A DNA stretch of 64,000 nt. It comes from Micropterix aruncella. Its lineage: Eukaryota > Arthropoda > Insecta > Lepidoptera > Micropterigidae. Both the position numbers and the translations under genes were made by a program. Location: positions 26,786,418 through 26,850,417 of the forward strand of contig OX155952.1 of the NCBI GenBank assembly GCA_944548615.1, in the 5' to 3' direction. The notes under the pieces were generated by a model. It was not told where the DNA came from. It made no database searches and saw only the letters and a program-made list of their open reading frames with translations. How positions within the stretch are numbered: the stretch's first letter is position 1; each line of letters begins with the position of its first letter. This document shows positions 11,800 through 27,720 of this stretch, in pieces.

Positions 11800-12260
11800 T
11801 CTTCTTTTTTAATCTTTAGTCTCCTACTACTGGGTACAGACTTCCTCAAATCGATCCAACTCTCTTCTGCTACCAGCTATCCTCATCAAGTATGGATTAG
11901 AAATTCGTCATGGGTCATCGCTCTAACAGCATTGCTATGGCTACCCGTCACAGAATTTCGCTTTCCTGTTCAGACTCTATTAATAAGGTCCATGGTTTCG
12001 CAATTTCGATGAACGAATTTGATTTTTGTATCTTCTAATGTAGCTCAATCCATCGCCCTTTGGATTTTGTTTGTATAAATCTAATATTCCAGCTGTAAAG
12101 GTCCATACATGCCTCTGGTATTGGTTTTATACGTCAACTAGAAGAATACGCTTGTCGAATAATTTCGTTTTAAAAAACTTATCTTAGTTTCATTTGCAAG
12201 ATCACAGACTTTCGAGGTTGTCGCCATGGGTATCACTCAGATAACGGAGTGGTACGACCG
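11800..12260 (-). other. Possible decayed endonuclease-RT element
   Basis: TCTCCTACTACTGGGTACAG at about 11820-11840 resembles a motif very common at the 3' end of moth endonuclease-reverse transcriptase genes. The rest of the stretch is too degraded to translate. Treat as a weak hint only. Confidence 0.25.
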
Positions 12261-12339
12261 CTTTAAATAACGACAGCGAACCACGCCCCGTAACCATAGC
12301 TCCCCATCAAGCCGAAATGCGATTGTAACTGACGAAGAT

Positions 12340-12432
12340 TGCAGAAGGAGGAGGGGTGGGAGAGGGGGAGGTGGTAGGAGGAAGGGGGAGGGGGAGGGCA
12401 GAAGGGAGGTTGGGGGGAGGGGGGGGGGAGGT
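12340..12432 (+). repeat. G-rich purine tract, possible G-quadruplex
   Basis: About 90 bases made almost only of G and A, with many runs of three or more G, ending in a run of ten or more G. The opposite strand is a pyrimidine tract. Such DNA can form quadruplex or triplex structures. Confidence 0.7.
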
Positions 12433-13449
12433 GTGCACGAAGATGTATTTTTTTTGTAAATTGAACATTTATCTCCAAAAAAGATCGAATTGGAAATTTC
12501 CTTCTAATTCCGGAAAGTTTTTATTGTGATTGTGATGTGGTAACATGGAGATTTACAATTATTCTGTGCCGTGTAACCTGCCTTTTAGGCGTATAATATT
12601 ATCTTTTACAACATTATTGAAGATATTGATTCAACAATAAATGTAAAAATCACATATTATACAAAATCAGTTAGGTTAGGTATCAAAAAGTTAAATTAGG
12701 TAGGTAAATTAATTATTTTACTAATGTAATTAAAATTTAATAAACAGCAGTAAATATTAACTCAAAATAAAATGTTACGCAATAACTTTAAATAATATTT
12801 TTTTTAAACATAGCCATTAATTATCAAAAGAATCAATAATAAATTGTCATAACAAAAAAAAAACACAGTAGATAAAGCAAAAATGAGGTGTCCTTAAAAT
12901 TCGATTCATTCATGCGATTAATGTTTTTCTCAAATATGTAAACATGAAACATGCACATGGCATTCATGTTATCCGAATAAGGAATCATTTGTGCCACGTA
13001 GGGAACACCTCGTACCAACTTCAAGAGTGGATCGGAATAGACGTGGCGAGCAACGCCTCTGCGTTACTGATTTTCATTTATTTCGTTTTGTCCGGCGAAC
13101 GCTGGCGATGCAGTTGTTGCGCACTCGATGCGTTCCATTACATTACATTACGTATTACATGTATGCGCGTTGTCAGTTACGAATTGCATATATGCGATAG
13201 CGGTTCATTGCGGATTTTACATGCGTTATCAACATCTTCGTTTACTCGCATCCTTCATACAATATGATTTTTCATATCTTGCTTGCCTGCTTGCTCGAAT
13301 GTATGCCTAATTCCGAATCTCGCCGTCATCACCGTCGACACAATTTCCGTAGATCGAGTTACCTCCTAAAGCGGCAGTTCACGTGGCTCCGCTGGCGGGG
13401 ACAACATTTAGCCCAAGCTGCCAAGTGACATGTATCAAATTCAAATTCA

Positions 13450-13545
13450 AAATTCAAAATTCTTTATTTATCAATAATATTGCATTAATTTTTAAAATTC
13501 AAAGCCATCCTAACTAGGCCTCGCCTGTACTAAGGTAGGCTTAAT
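13450..13545 (-). mobile_element. Non-LTR 3' tail (CAAAATTCAAAATTC type)
   Basis: A short simple repeat of AATTCAAA is followed by TTCTTTATTTATCA and CCTAACTAGGCCTCGCCTGT. Similar AACTAGG...GTACTAAGGTAGG segments occur at 18040-18100 and 59880-59990. It looks like the 3' UTR and tail of a dead retroelement. Confidence 0.4.
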
Positions 13546-13725
13546 ATAAAAAAAGTATAGTGGTTTACGTAACTAGCTGTAATACATCTTTGTATATTAT
13601 TATGGTACATTTGAGAAGTTAAAAATAGAATAAGAAAGCGTAATAATATTAAATTTAGGTACATACATATAAATATATACATACATATATAATAAATATA
13701 TACTTTATAGATAAATATAAAATAA

Positions 13726-13990
<265 letters not shown>

Positions 13991-13999
13991 TCTCACAAA

Positions 14000-16700
14000 T
14001 CGAGCACTATTTTAATATATATGTTATTAATGTCTCCGTTTCTTGTCGACCCATAGTCAAAAGTGACTTAGTTAGGTTTTTCTTTACGCCGTGACTATTC
14101 CTAGATTTCAATCCTGCAGGAAAAACACTATTCATTTTGTTGAACAGTCGTATGAAGTCGTATGTATGAAGTAAAGCTGACGCCACGCATTCTATCAATA
14201 AGCAGTGTGACCATTTGTTTCGACTTCTTTATTGCATCCACTATCTATTGATGAATTTTCCGCTTTTCCAAAACCCTTTGATGGTACTAATTAAAATCAC
14301 AACTTTCCTAGTACGCCAGCGCCAGGTGTCCCGGAATTCGGCTTGCTGACTGTATACCGGTATTCTATGGTCAAAATACTGTCTGATCTGATAGTATCAG
14401 CTCTTACAAATCTCTTACACTTTTTTGTCTTTGGCTCCATAACTAATCCGATAACTACTTGCAAGCGAGGCGACATGAACTGCTCGCTAGGTCGCATGCG
14501 CGCACCAGGGTGGGGATGGTCGCTTGAGCAAAGGAAGACGAACCTTATTCATGGAGGCCTTCAGCACCAAAAAGTGAGAAATGTGGAACGAGTGAGGGTT
14601 CGTGTGAGGGATCTTGACAATTCTTGAAAGTATGGTATTTGAATCGTTTTACCTTTCATCAGATTTTAACTCAAAATTTAGGCTTGAGAAAGGTTTGTGC
14701 CAAGGCGATGCCAAAAAACCTCATAATTGAATAGGAAATAGAAAATCCTTCTAGTTCCCTAATCTCCTGTTGGCCGGGTCCCAGTTCTTGGGGCTTTTGT
14801 GTTTCCTTAAGATCAAAACCCAACTGAGAGGACATCGTTTTGGTCCAGTTGCTATCATCCAAAAGAGCGTAGCCTAGGAGCTGAAGGCGATTCAAGTTGA
14901 GGCTCAGCATTACTAAGAAGAGTGAAACAACACATCCGCCAAGGTATAGCTGCCCAAGGGAACTAATTTGATGGCTATAACATGGATGTATAAAAATAAA
15001 CGAAAATTGCTGCAAAAAAAAACAGTCTCGTAACTATTTTATCCCACCTGTATATAGGATATTAAAATAATATTCGCTCATCGATCAGCTTCAAGTTTCA
15101 TTTTTTTCATGTGCCAAACGTCATTGCCACGGCTTATCACTAGAGTGCCTAGCAAGGCGGGCTTAGTTGCACTTTACTTGGCACATTAGAAAACAAACAT
15201 TACCATTTAATTTATGAGCTTTTTAACCTGGCCTCAGACAGATGTATAGGTAAATTTAGAAGCATATAACGGTAATTTCTGGGTTATACATTATTTTGCT
15301 TTTGTACTCTACTATTTGAATATGTATGTAAGTAATAAATAAATAAATATCGATGAATTAATTGTTTAATTGCATCGTATCATCGTTTACTATTAATTTA
15401 TTATAAACGACGGACGCCATTACGCAAAATAAAAAGAGCATCACAAATGGGCAAAGTACTTAATAGATATTATTATCAATGTCTGGAAAAGTAAGGGCAA
15501 ATAGTTTAGTTGGAAACTCGTTGTGTCGGTATGCGCTCAGAAAATTGCCGTTCGAGTCTCGGTTGCAATCAATCTATGGCGACTAGTAGTGCTGTAGCAT
15601 CATAGACAACTATCGAATGTGTTTTGAACGATTAATACGATGCATTCGATTTTATTCTGAAAATTGGCTCATTTTGTAGATGTGTAAACTTTTCAAAATG
15701 TGTAAACGCCCCAAAATTCAAATTTTTCCGCATTTTTCATTTTATTATATTGATAGGTGGATAAAGATGAACCTCATGGGATATGATATGTCAACCGCTA
15801 AGACTCCAAAAATGCTAATATGAAACGTTCTATCAGCGATCGGCAAAGAAAAGGTGCAAATTAGAATTCAGATCAGCTGAAAACTGAAGCTCTAAAGTGA
15901 GCTCGAAGTGAGCTCCTAAAGTGCGTAATTTCCCGTCTACCATTTAAGGCGCTGTATCTAAAACCTAGAGAAACACTTGAAATCCAGAGATTTCCTTATT
16001 CACACGTTACCAGTAGACGAGAAAGAACATAATAATGTAGGTATATCGACTAACTCAGAAGACAACTTCTAATAGCTAAAACAAAGGCTGAGAATTTGAA
16101 AAGACGACCACTGAACATCCGAACCCAATAAGTTAATAAAGAAGACTAAGTTGAACTTTTCGGAACGTAGCCTTCGCCCATAATGAGAGTACGTATAACG
16201 GTGTACGCAGTTGCTTAATGTTGATGAAACTGTGCAATTAAGAATCGATTAGTAAGAAAATAAACAATACGGAATTCCTAGATTATTCAACATATTAACA
16301 GAAATCAGGTGTTATCTGCGATAACGAGCACTGACGAAGAGTCGGAATTCAATCTCAAATGAACTCCATTTATTATTTATCAGAATGAAAGTAATTGTTA
16401 TAAAATTAAAAAAATATATAGAATTAAATATTAATCGAATAAAAGTCATGTTTCTTAGTAGATACCTACTTGTAAAGGCAGGTGAGGTACAACCCTGAAA
16501 AACTTGACTCACACATAGATGGAAGTGTGATTTGAGTAATTAATATTCTGTAAAAACATAACATAACACACACTTTCAACAATATTGCTAAGGATTACAG
16601 AATCTCGGAAGGCAGATAAGGTTAGAGCATATAGTAGTAGTAGTAGTAAACGGAGTAGGGGGGGGGGGGGGTTGTTTCTAGCCATTGATGTCACCTTAAC
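14000..16700. other. Intergenic DNA without recognised gene
   Basis: AT-rich sequence with several open frames of 60-115 codons (14007, 14297, 14671, 16312), none with recognisable motifs. TAATA/AATAAATAAAT runs and a G13 run near 16660 are the only distinctive items. Confidence 0.5.
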
Positions 16701-16729
16701 CTATAAGATCTTTTTTAACTACCCATATG

Positions 16730-17590
16730 TGATTGGGTCAGTGGTCTGCTAGTAGCCTGGTACTGCTTACCAGTCAATGGAGATCACTGGCCTCCAAGTT
16801 GGGCAGATCGCTGGGTTCGAGAAAGGCTCATCCCAGTAAACTGTGTCTTTTTGCAGTGAGGCCTGGGCAGCGACCAACCATGTGTATGCTGTCTTCAGGT
16901 TCTTCGCCACATATTCGGCAGTCCATGCTCTCGGTCAAGTCAAGGTTGAATAGATGTGCTCTACGGATGAGGTCTTGTGCTCTAAGGGTGAGAAGACCGA
17001 TAGCGGTTCTAATGTTCTTCTTGCTCATATCAAGTAGGGCCTTGGTTTTCTTTGGAAGTGGTTGCTCCATCATGGCTTTTGCCGGGCGACACCCTTGGCT
17101 TTGTTTCCAAGATGCCCGATGTTCCTGCTCCAAGCAGTCCCTGAAGTTTTTCTTACCTATCGCGAAGGGAACCCCAACAACTGGCTCGACCGGGCATTCC
17201 ACTCTATCGGCCTCTTTGTTGCCGGGTATGCCTTGATAGCCCAGTATCCATGTTAAGGTGATTTTGTTGGCTTTTTCCAATTTCTTGAGCTCAGAAGATT
17301 CTGTTGTGTCTTTAGCCAGAGCTTCCAATACAGCTCTACTGTCAGAGCAGATAAGGATTTTTCTTTTTTTTTACCTCAAGTCGACTTTGGAGTTTTATGC
17401 ATTCTAATATGGCAAACACTTCGGCTTGGAAAACCGAGGAATATTGTCCAATGATTCTGATTGTGTGGTTGGTTTTGGGTCCGTACACGCCTGCCCAAAT
17501 CGTCCATTTGTTCCTGATCCGTCGGTGAACCAGGCGTCCGCGTTGTGGTTTTGGAGCCAATGTGGATTCTTCCAGTCTTCCCTGATGGGG
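16730..17590 (-). pseudogene. Non-LTR retrotransposon RNase H and zinc-knuckle region, frameshifted
   Basis: The minus strand first encodes the start of an RNase H fold (IIGQYSSVFQAEVFAILEC), then a frameshift in a run of A, then ICSDSRAVLEALAKDT with the active-site Asp, then GYQGIPGNKEADRVE. The C-terminal part has CRICGEEPEDSIHMVGRCP, a CCHC-like knuckle. This order is characteristic of the end of Jockey/R1/I-type polyproteins. The frameshift and lost PGHxG histidine show that it is dead. Its 3' sequence (CTAGTAGCCTGGTACTGCTT) recurs at 37875-37970. Confidence 0.8.
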
Positions 17591-17599
17591 ATTAAGATT

Positions 17600-18929
17600 T
17601 TATAGGACTTAGCTTATAGAAAGGATAAAAAATAAACAGTGGTTCGACCTCCGTCTCGAAGGTTAACTTCAAATTCTTCCCAGACGACGAAAAATACACG
17701 CGGAAGCGCTAAAACAACACTACACAATTATACGTAAATTTTATAGGAAAATTTTAATAAAAGCAAAAAGTTTCATGTGTTAAAATTTTTGTTATTTTGA
17801 ACCGGAATGGTCTTTGAAATTCGAAGGAACCGGCTTTATGATTTTAGGATGTTTATTTTATAATGACATATCCCTGTATCGATTTCTATGTCAGTAAGTC
17901 GATAAACCCTTTAAAACGTAAAAAAAAACAAATTTCATTAATATTTTTTGATGATATTTTAATTTATTTTTTTAAGATGTTTATGACAAAGACATAATTT
18001 AGAATTTTTGATATTTTTTTGTGTGCACAGGTTAAATATTGCCTGGTACACCTGCCTTAGTACAGGCCTAGGTGTAGTTAGGCGGTGTTGACTTAGTGAC
18101 CAAGATGCTGCAGTGTGCTCTATTTTTGCGCTGCTGGTCCAAACATTTTTTTTTTTTTTAATTCTGCAGGAAATTATACTTTGTGATTTACCTTTAATAA
18201 AATAATATATAAAAAATTAGTAAAATTTAGCAAAAAAATCTGCTAAAATATTAGACTTTTTTTCTGAATTTTAATGAAAAACTTGAAGTTTCTTAAATGG
18301 TTGGTTTAAAATAATTAAATTTGTCTTTCCACTTATTTACGTTTGTCGACAAACGTTTAAAAGAGTAAAGCATTTGGACAGTTTACTAATTTTGGCGTAA
18401 TTCTCATATTATTTAGGTTTATCGAAATGAGACTTAAATTATAATTATGTAATTAATAATATTAATGATAAAACGTTTTATTCATAAGAAAAGGCGAGCG
18501 TATTGCCTGCAGGCAATATTTTAGAGCTAACCTATACTTTTGTATGAACATTATTTGCGAGTAGATGCTAACTTAACCTATGTATATAAAGATTATAACA
18601 AATACAACAACAAAAAAGTGGAAGGAAAAAAGTTTATATTTAACTCTTTGTGGGCTCAGAATGTACCCATATTATTATGTAAAAAATAATTATGTGCGTT
18701 CGACTTTTATCTACCTATCCGCATATAATTTAAAGTAATGTATTTCGTAATATTTCAGCGATGGTGATCGTGTATGTAGTAATATTTTTCGGGGTTACGT
18801 CATGGTGATCTTTATATGTGATGGTATCATTTATCGATGTGAAAATCGAATATTCTGGAACAAGTTACACCCTCCCTATTTTGTTGGGTACCAAGAGGGT
18901 TATCTAAGTACGTGAGGGTACGAGAATAG
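17600..18929. other. AT-rich spacer upstream of gene A
   Basis: No gene is recognised. A segment at 18040-18100 resembles the non-LTR 3' tails at 13450 and 59880 in opposite orientation. TTATCT (a GATA-type site) is at about 18900, just ahead of the gene A promoter. Confidence 0.45.
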
Positions 18930-18989
18930 CACAGGAGGTTGAAGGCAAGGGCTGGTGGACCGGTCCGGTCGGCGACCGCCAAGCGGCCC

Positions 18990-19025
18990 TATAAAAGGTC
19001 CCTGACGGGGCGCAGGGCCTCACTT
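18990..19025 (+). promoter_or_regulatory. Core promoter of gene A: TATA box and initiator
   Basis: TATAAAAG lies at 18990-18997 and TCACTT, close to the arthropod initiator TCAKTY, at 19020-19025. Measured from the first T of the TATA box, the initiator A (19022) is 32 bp away, the usual spacing. This predicts a 73-nt 5' UTR before the ATG at 19095. The promoter sits in a short GC- and CpG-rich island (about 18930-19180) within AT-rich DNA. Confidence 0.7.
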
Positions 19026-19094
19026 CGCGCCAAGGACTTCGCATCTCACGACAACCCTTTTTCCTCCAGACCCGCTCCCCTGCCAAAAGACACC

Positions 19095-22127
<3,033 letters not shown>

Positions 22128-22396
22128 ACAAAGGGTGAATTCCTAACGGTCAGTCATTTGAAATCTATCGATCACGCTTAACTTTTTGAAAAATATTTTC
22201 GAGGGCATTTAGTCAAGTGCCATGATTTTCACGAATTTAGTTCCTTGTAATGATTCAGCTGAACTTACTCCAGTTATTTTTGAGGCTAAACACTGATTAG
22301 AGATGTAAATCTATGTCATATTAGGATATTTTTGTTGTTTTAAAATGAAATCAATATATGTATTATTATTTGTAGTGGATAATTTCTAAGAATTAT

Positions 22397-22487
22397 AATA
22401 AAAATTGCTATGTGCAATTAGAAACATTATGTTTAAATGCTATTTTATTTCGATATGTATTAATAACTAAAAATATCAAAAAATAAA
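22397..22487 (+). terminator. Candidate polyadenylation signals of gene A
   Basis: AATAAA occurs at 22397-22402 and again at 22482-22487, about 270 and 355 nt after the stop codon. Either could end the transcript. No cleavage site can be fixed from sequence alone. Confidence 0.4.
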
Positions 22488-24451
22488 TACAACGTAAACG
22501 GCAACGTAATATAATTTAACAGCAACGTTATTGAATAAGAATCGGAAACATCGAGATAGCCTTTCCAGCAGATTGTTAAACTGATCTCGACGCTTCTCAA
22601 TAGGATGAAGGTCAATCTTGGCAGAAAAGGCAGCAGTCTATACGCACAAATATAAAATACGAAAACGAGCTTAGTATTATAGTATAGCTAATTGCATTGA
22701 GGCTGACATGATGCGTTCCACTTTCGTACGAGTATATCGGCTTTCTATAGCGTGTTTGAAAATAAAATATAAAAGCATAGAGCAGTGGTATATATCGAGG
22801 TCTCCCCTTCATCTTTTTATACTATATGTCTTGAAGTCTGTGTTTTAATGTTGTTTATTTATATTTTGAAAATTATTACACAGTATTCAATTTTATTTCT
22901 TTGTAACCATTTGCTTTTTCTTTTAATACCCTGTCTCATTCATCATTTGATTCGTTCAAGTATCATCCCGAATTCGTAAGTATTTTTAACATCCCAGTTA
23001 GTTTACTTACTCATATCATAGAGTCATCTGTTTGGAATTTAGTTGGCCAAATATCTCATCACTGATCAATCTTTCTTTTGCATCTTGCTTTCATTTGTTT
23101 CGACCCGGGCGAACTCGAAAAATAAATGTTAAATAAGTAGAACTCTCATACCAACTTGTTTTATTCTTTTTCAACCTATATTTAAAATGCGTAACGGTTT
23201 GTGTTTTGTTCCCTACTTTCTGCAGTACGCTGCTGTGCTACTTGTACGACGCGACGTGGCCTACCACACAGCTAACCAAACGCGAGTCGATGTAATTTAA
23301 CAGATTCGCCGGATTGTAAACACTAAACCAAACCAGAAGTGGTGGAGTTTTTGTTAGTTTTATCCAAAGGATTGTTTATAAAATAAATCTTATTTTGTGT
23401 CAATGGATAAACCCTGAATATTTTGATTATATTTGAAAATGAATATATGTAACTTGATTGAACAAAGCAGATGCTATAAAAATCCATTCAGTATGAATTT
23501 AGGTAACCAAAAGCTGCATAGACAATTATAATTTATGATTATCGGTGAATAGTCGAGATGGCAAGACAAATGTGTTTTTATTCAAGTTATAAAAAAGTTT
23601 TCAAATATGACTAGAGGCAGACAAAAATCTCTTGCTGGCATGCAATAATTTTAAATGAAAGAAATGGAGATAATTGAGAATAATAGGTAAAATGTGGAAT
23701 ATTCACTATATATTATATTTACTGGGCCCCTTAAACCCCTGTCTGACCTCAATTCCCTGAAGATTATTTTTCTTCTTTAAAACTGATCTAGATTTAGTTA
23801 TAACTTGAATACATTAGGCTTTTTATCGATGTTGGACCTTCAATTAAAAAAAAACTATCCAACTCCGCTTTCAACTTCATTATCTCTAACCACAGAAATA
23901 AAGACGTGCAATTTATGTCAAATGTTAAGTACGCCTTATCCGCAAAGCAGTCACTGCCTTCTCATTCCGCGACCAACTGTACTTGTTGCTAATATTTAAA
24001 CGGTAGCCGAGTCTGCAACACCTTGACTTTGTGAACGCATGTCGAGAGTGCCGATCGTCTCTCTATGTTGTCTTTTATTTTTAAATATAATTTATGAGTC
24101 TGGTTATATAAGCATTAATAATTTAAATTTGTTCATTGTTTATGATCGCAAGACTGACGTATCTACAAGTGCTAATATATCGTTTTAATTCCAAAGAACT
24201 TTAATAACCATGACGTGAGTATCATTAACATACTTTTTTTAAACCCAAATAAGTTTGAGTGATGTAATGACAAATTGGCAGAATTGGTAATTCGTATCTT
24301 CATTTCCTCTTGCCTACAAAAACACATTTCGTACTTTTAAAATCTTTACTTGTTCAAGTGGTTTATTCGTGGTATTAAAATACACATCGAAAGAAATAGA
24401 CGCAATTTCACTTTATTTGTGAGGGAAAATGTGACATAATCGTAAATCGTA
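22488..24451. other. Intergenic DNA between the lipocalin genes, part 1
   Basis: AT-rich with no recognised gene, RNA or repeat end. Short open frames at 22612, 22785 and 23805 show no motif. Confidence 0.5.
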
Positions 24452-24665
24452 ATATGATAAATAGGATAGAAATGAATTTACCGCGTGATATTTGTAGCAC
24501 CCGATATTTGAGCGAGGTTACAGTCGCCGTTGTCTAGGGTAGACTATCTACCCTAGACAACGGCGGCTGCAACGTCACCGAAACGACAGGTGCTACAAAT
24601 TTCACGCGGTAAATTCGTTTCTATCCTATTTATAATGTCAAACCACCGCGATAGTCTTCGATTTC
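24452..24665. repeat. Penelope-like palindromic repeat, copy 2 (complete)
   Basis: A near-perfect palindrome of about 200 bp centred near 24543. Arms run from GAATTTACCGCGTGATATTT to AATTTCACGCGGTAAATTC, with the core GACAACGGCGGCTGCAACGT followed by CACCGAAACGAC. The outer right end is CGCGATAGTCTTCGATTTCA. Confidence 0.75.
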
Positions 24666-26560
24666 ATATAATCGTAATAAAAGAATAATCTTCTGGGAAT
24701 TCATAATTAAAACAAGCATTTTCAGGACTCTTAGTCTGCTAATTAGTATTGCCTGTGCCTGACCTCTATCATACTGACTCAGCAACTTCCATAACATACC
24801 TAGCATTTAAGTTTTTTATCATTGTATGGATTTCTTGTGAATGCTGTAGGGAAATCTTTCGACAATCTGTGAAAAACCTCTGTATGCCCAATTATAACTT
24901 TTAGAATATTGAACTACCATAATAATTCCTTTCTTATGTTTAACTTCTGTGTAATAAAATAATGAATAATCCTTATTGATCATTACATCATATATTCCAA
25001 TAAATAAAGTAATCAAGTACATGCAGATAATCGAATATAAAAGAAAATGAAAACGCATCATAATATGTCGTGGTATTTTAATGAGTCTCGCGTTTAGTAA
25101 AACGCGATTTGAGAGATGCAAGTATAGTACCTAATCATTATTTTTATCAAATTAGGTGATCAAAAGATATTTCGTCTACAATATTTTGAAACAACTTTTT
25201 ATTAATAAACTAACTGACTACGTCTCATCTTCATCCCCATAAAATATAATAATCACCCTGTGCAAAAATACATAAGATTCATTGCTTTGGATTTATTAAT
25301 GGACAGTTTTACGAATGTCGGCTTGGTTGACTCCATCTACTTATGTACCTATATACACATTTTTCATCTTTATCAGCTGAATTCCCCTGTTATAAATTTT
25401 ACCATAGTCTAGTTAATTTGATTTTTGATACCTGGGCAAAAAATAGTCCTTTTTTCAAGCCATTACCTCAAATTATTCAGCCAATATTTCCCGGGTAATA
25501 AAGTCAACTTGATAATGAAGTAAACATGTATTGTAAACAAGTAAACATATTAGGTAGTAAGGTAAACATGTATTGTTTGTCACAGAGTGGCCAAATTATT
25601 TCAGTTTCTGCAGTTTGATCGTCCTAAGCAGCTTCAATTCTTTCTCTATCTTTGGGATTATAGATACACTTCAAACTTCGAGCCGATGACATTTTAAACA
25701 TGTTTGGTTCCTTCCTTTGAAATATTTTGTTTAATAAACCAAAGCATGCTTGCCTGCGTTCAAAGCTCAGTATTAGAATGATTCTTATTACATGAGATTC
25801 ATAACTACTTCTATGGTATAGATTTGTACAAAAACAAAGAAATATATACACACACATATAACATTAAATCTTCCCAATTTCTGTATTTCTGTAATTACTA
25901 TATGACATTTTTTTCAATAACTGTGATTCCACTCTTTACTCAACAATATGCGGATATTTTTGGTTTTATTTCTACATACATATAGACACATTTTGTTAAA
26001 TATTAGAAGAATTATTGTGTTCCTTGTTGCTTACCGCATGATTCGTTGCTTTGGATTATGTTCAGCCTTATATAATTGCCAAATTCCTAGCTGGACCTCA
26101 AGAAAACTCATTATTAATTCGTTTTGGTGTTTCTCGCTATTAAATAATATCAATTATCTTTGCTTCTCTATGTTATCTTGATCGTAAAACATAGGATGCG
26201 TTAAGTGTCACGTATCAGATGTAAGTAGATCCGCTGTCGAGTGTGATATAGAATGCAACCTCAAACAAGATGCTGTAAAGTATTCTCTTTTATTCTGGTC
26301 GCTCGCGCGGGGTTGTGCCGTTAACCTCCTCTAGTTACTGCATCCGTCAACTTCTTGGCGCGCTCTCTTTGCAGTACCTGGACGACTTTCGCGTAACGAT
26401 TTTGAGACTAGTTCAATAGCATTGTATGGCAGCCGTGCACTTTCTTCCTCCTCATGCGCTTCTACATTGTGAACTAGATTGTTTTGAGTAAGCCTGATGG
26501 ACTACTTGCCGACGTTTCGATGCTATGATAGCCCAGGATTCACTTAAACATTATAGTAGA
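24666..26560. other. Intergenic DNA, part 2
   Basis: AT-rich, no recognised gene. Near 26280-26480 is a GC-richer patch (CTCGCGCGGGGTTGTGCCG) that may be an old element end but has no diagnostic feature. Confidence 0.4.
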
Positions 26561-27720
26561 TTGAAAGCGGTAATGAAGGGATTATTCCTGTTTTTTGTAA
26601 ATATATTCTGTTTCCTAATTCACCCAGTCTTACCCGAATCATCTTATGAATCTCAGGGTTCTCTTGCGTATGATTTTGGTAATCTCTTTAGGTTTTAATA
26701 TCACCTTTCCTAGATGGCAGAGTCTGGTATGCGATTGATTCACTCATACATAGTAGATGCTCTGAGGTGTCAGCATTTTCATTGCAAATAAATGCACATT
26801 CCTTTATCAGTGATTACTATGTTTTTTTATAGGCAATTCACTTGATTAACGAAAGTTTTCTGTTTTTAGCCTTAATTCACCTTCGATGAGATAACTTCAT
26901 TGTTTTTTTCAGTGGAATGTTTATGCATGTTTTCGCTCGGCTTTCATAATATTTAATTCTAATATTTTAGCTTCGTTCTTCTGTACCATCTGATTTGATC
27001 AGTGTGTGATTTTTCAGCTGAATAATCTAAGTCCTATAAAGACATACTTCTCCTTTCTTGTCAAGGTGGTCAGCAGTTGCATTTTCGTTTCGTTTCGTTA
27101 CTTCGCACCCTTCATGCACTGATACCTACGTTAGTGTTGCTTTGGTCTATTTTATGAATTTCTTTAGGGTATTTAGGCATTTCCGCAAGTTTCTAGAACA
27201 TTAATTTCTGCCTGAATGATGGCCGATGTCATTCCCAGGGCTTTGACCAGTTTGAACTCAATTAGTCCAATTATACCTACATATTTCCGTTTTCCTATTT
27301 ATTTTCGCTCCTTCTGTATATCAGACCAGTGTTCAAAGTCGGTTTGTCCTTTATCACAAAGCCAGTCTTTGAAATTGTGAGATGTCAAAAATTGTGTCAG
27401 CAGTCACTACCTAATAAATTTCCTGGGATTTTTTCAATTACTTACCAGAACTCCTTGTTAAAACTGTTTCGTCCTCTTGGACCCAAGTGCAACGGTAATA
27501 GCTTCCTTATGTGTATATGTACTGACGAAGGGTAAGTCTAGTAGCAATTTCATTGCGGCTGAATAGCATGTGCCCATGGAAACTCTTATACCTAACCATG
27601 CCAGCCTTTATAACTTTTGCAGACTTATTTAGCAGCCCTTTTGCTCCCTTTTGGGCCACGAAATTGAGCAGCATGGGTGCAATTATTGGTCTAAGGATAC
27701 CCGAATATTGCAATAAAAGT
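26560..27720 (-). pseudogene. Heavily decayed non-LTR retrotransposon (RT thumb to C-terminus)
   Basis: Minus-strand pieces appear in the right order. LRPIIAPMLLNFVAQKGAKG resembles the LRP-I-YG--VW region after the RT. VKALGMTSAIIQAEINVLE is an RNase H start. ATADHLDKKGEV matches the NE-AD-LAKKG helix. NENADTSEHLLCMSESIAYQ matches the C-terminal knuckle, followed by LRFIR near 26650. Stops and frameshifts separate all of them. Confidence 0.55.

Noticed and set aside
12263..12478. Proline-rich minus-strand frame
   Set aside because: Produced by the G-rich purine tract.
14671..15015. 114-codon minus-strand frame with a hydrophobic stretch
   Set aside because: No motif, no promoter or splice context and no similarity I recognise; likely chance.
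16733..17256. 167- and 64-codon frames on the + strand
   Set aside because: They are antisense shadows of the minus-strand RNase H pseudogene.
18939..19094. N-terminal extension of gene A starting at an upstream in-frame ATG
   Set aside because: It lies upstream of the predicted TATA/Inr start and would bury the signal peptide.
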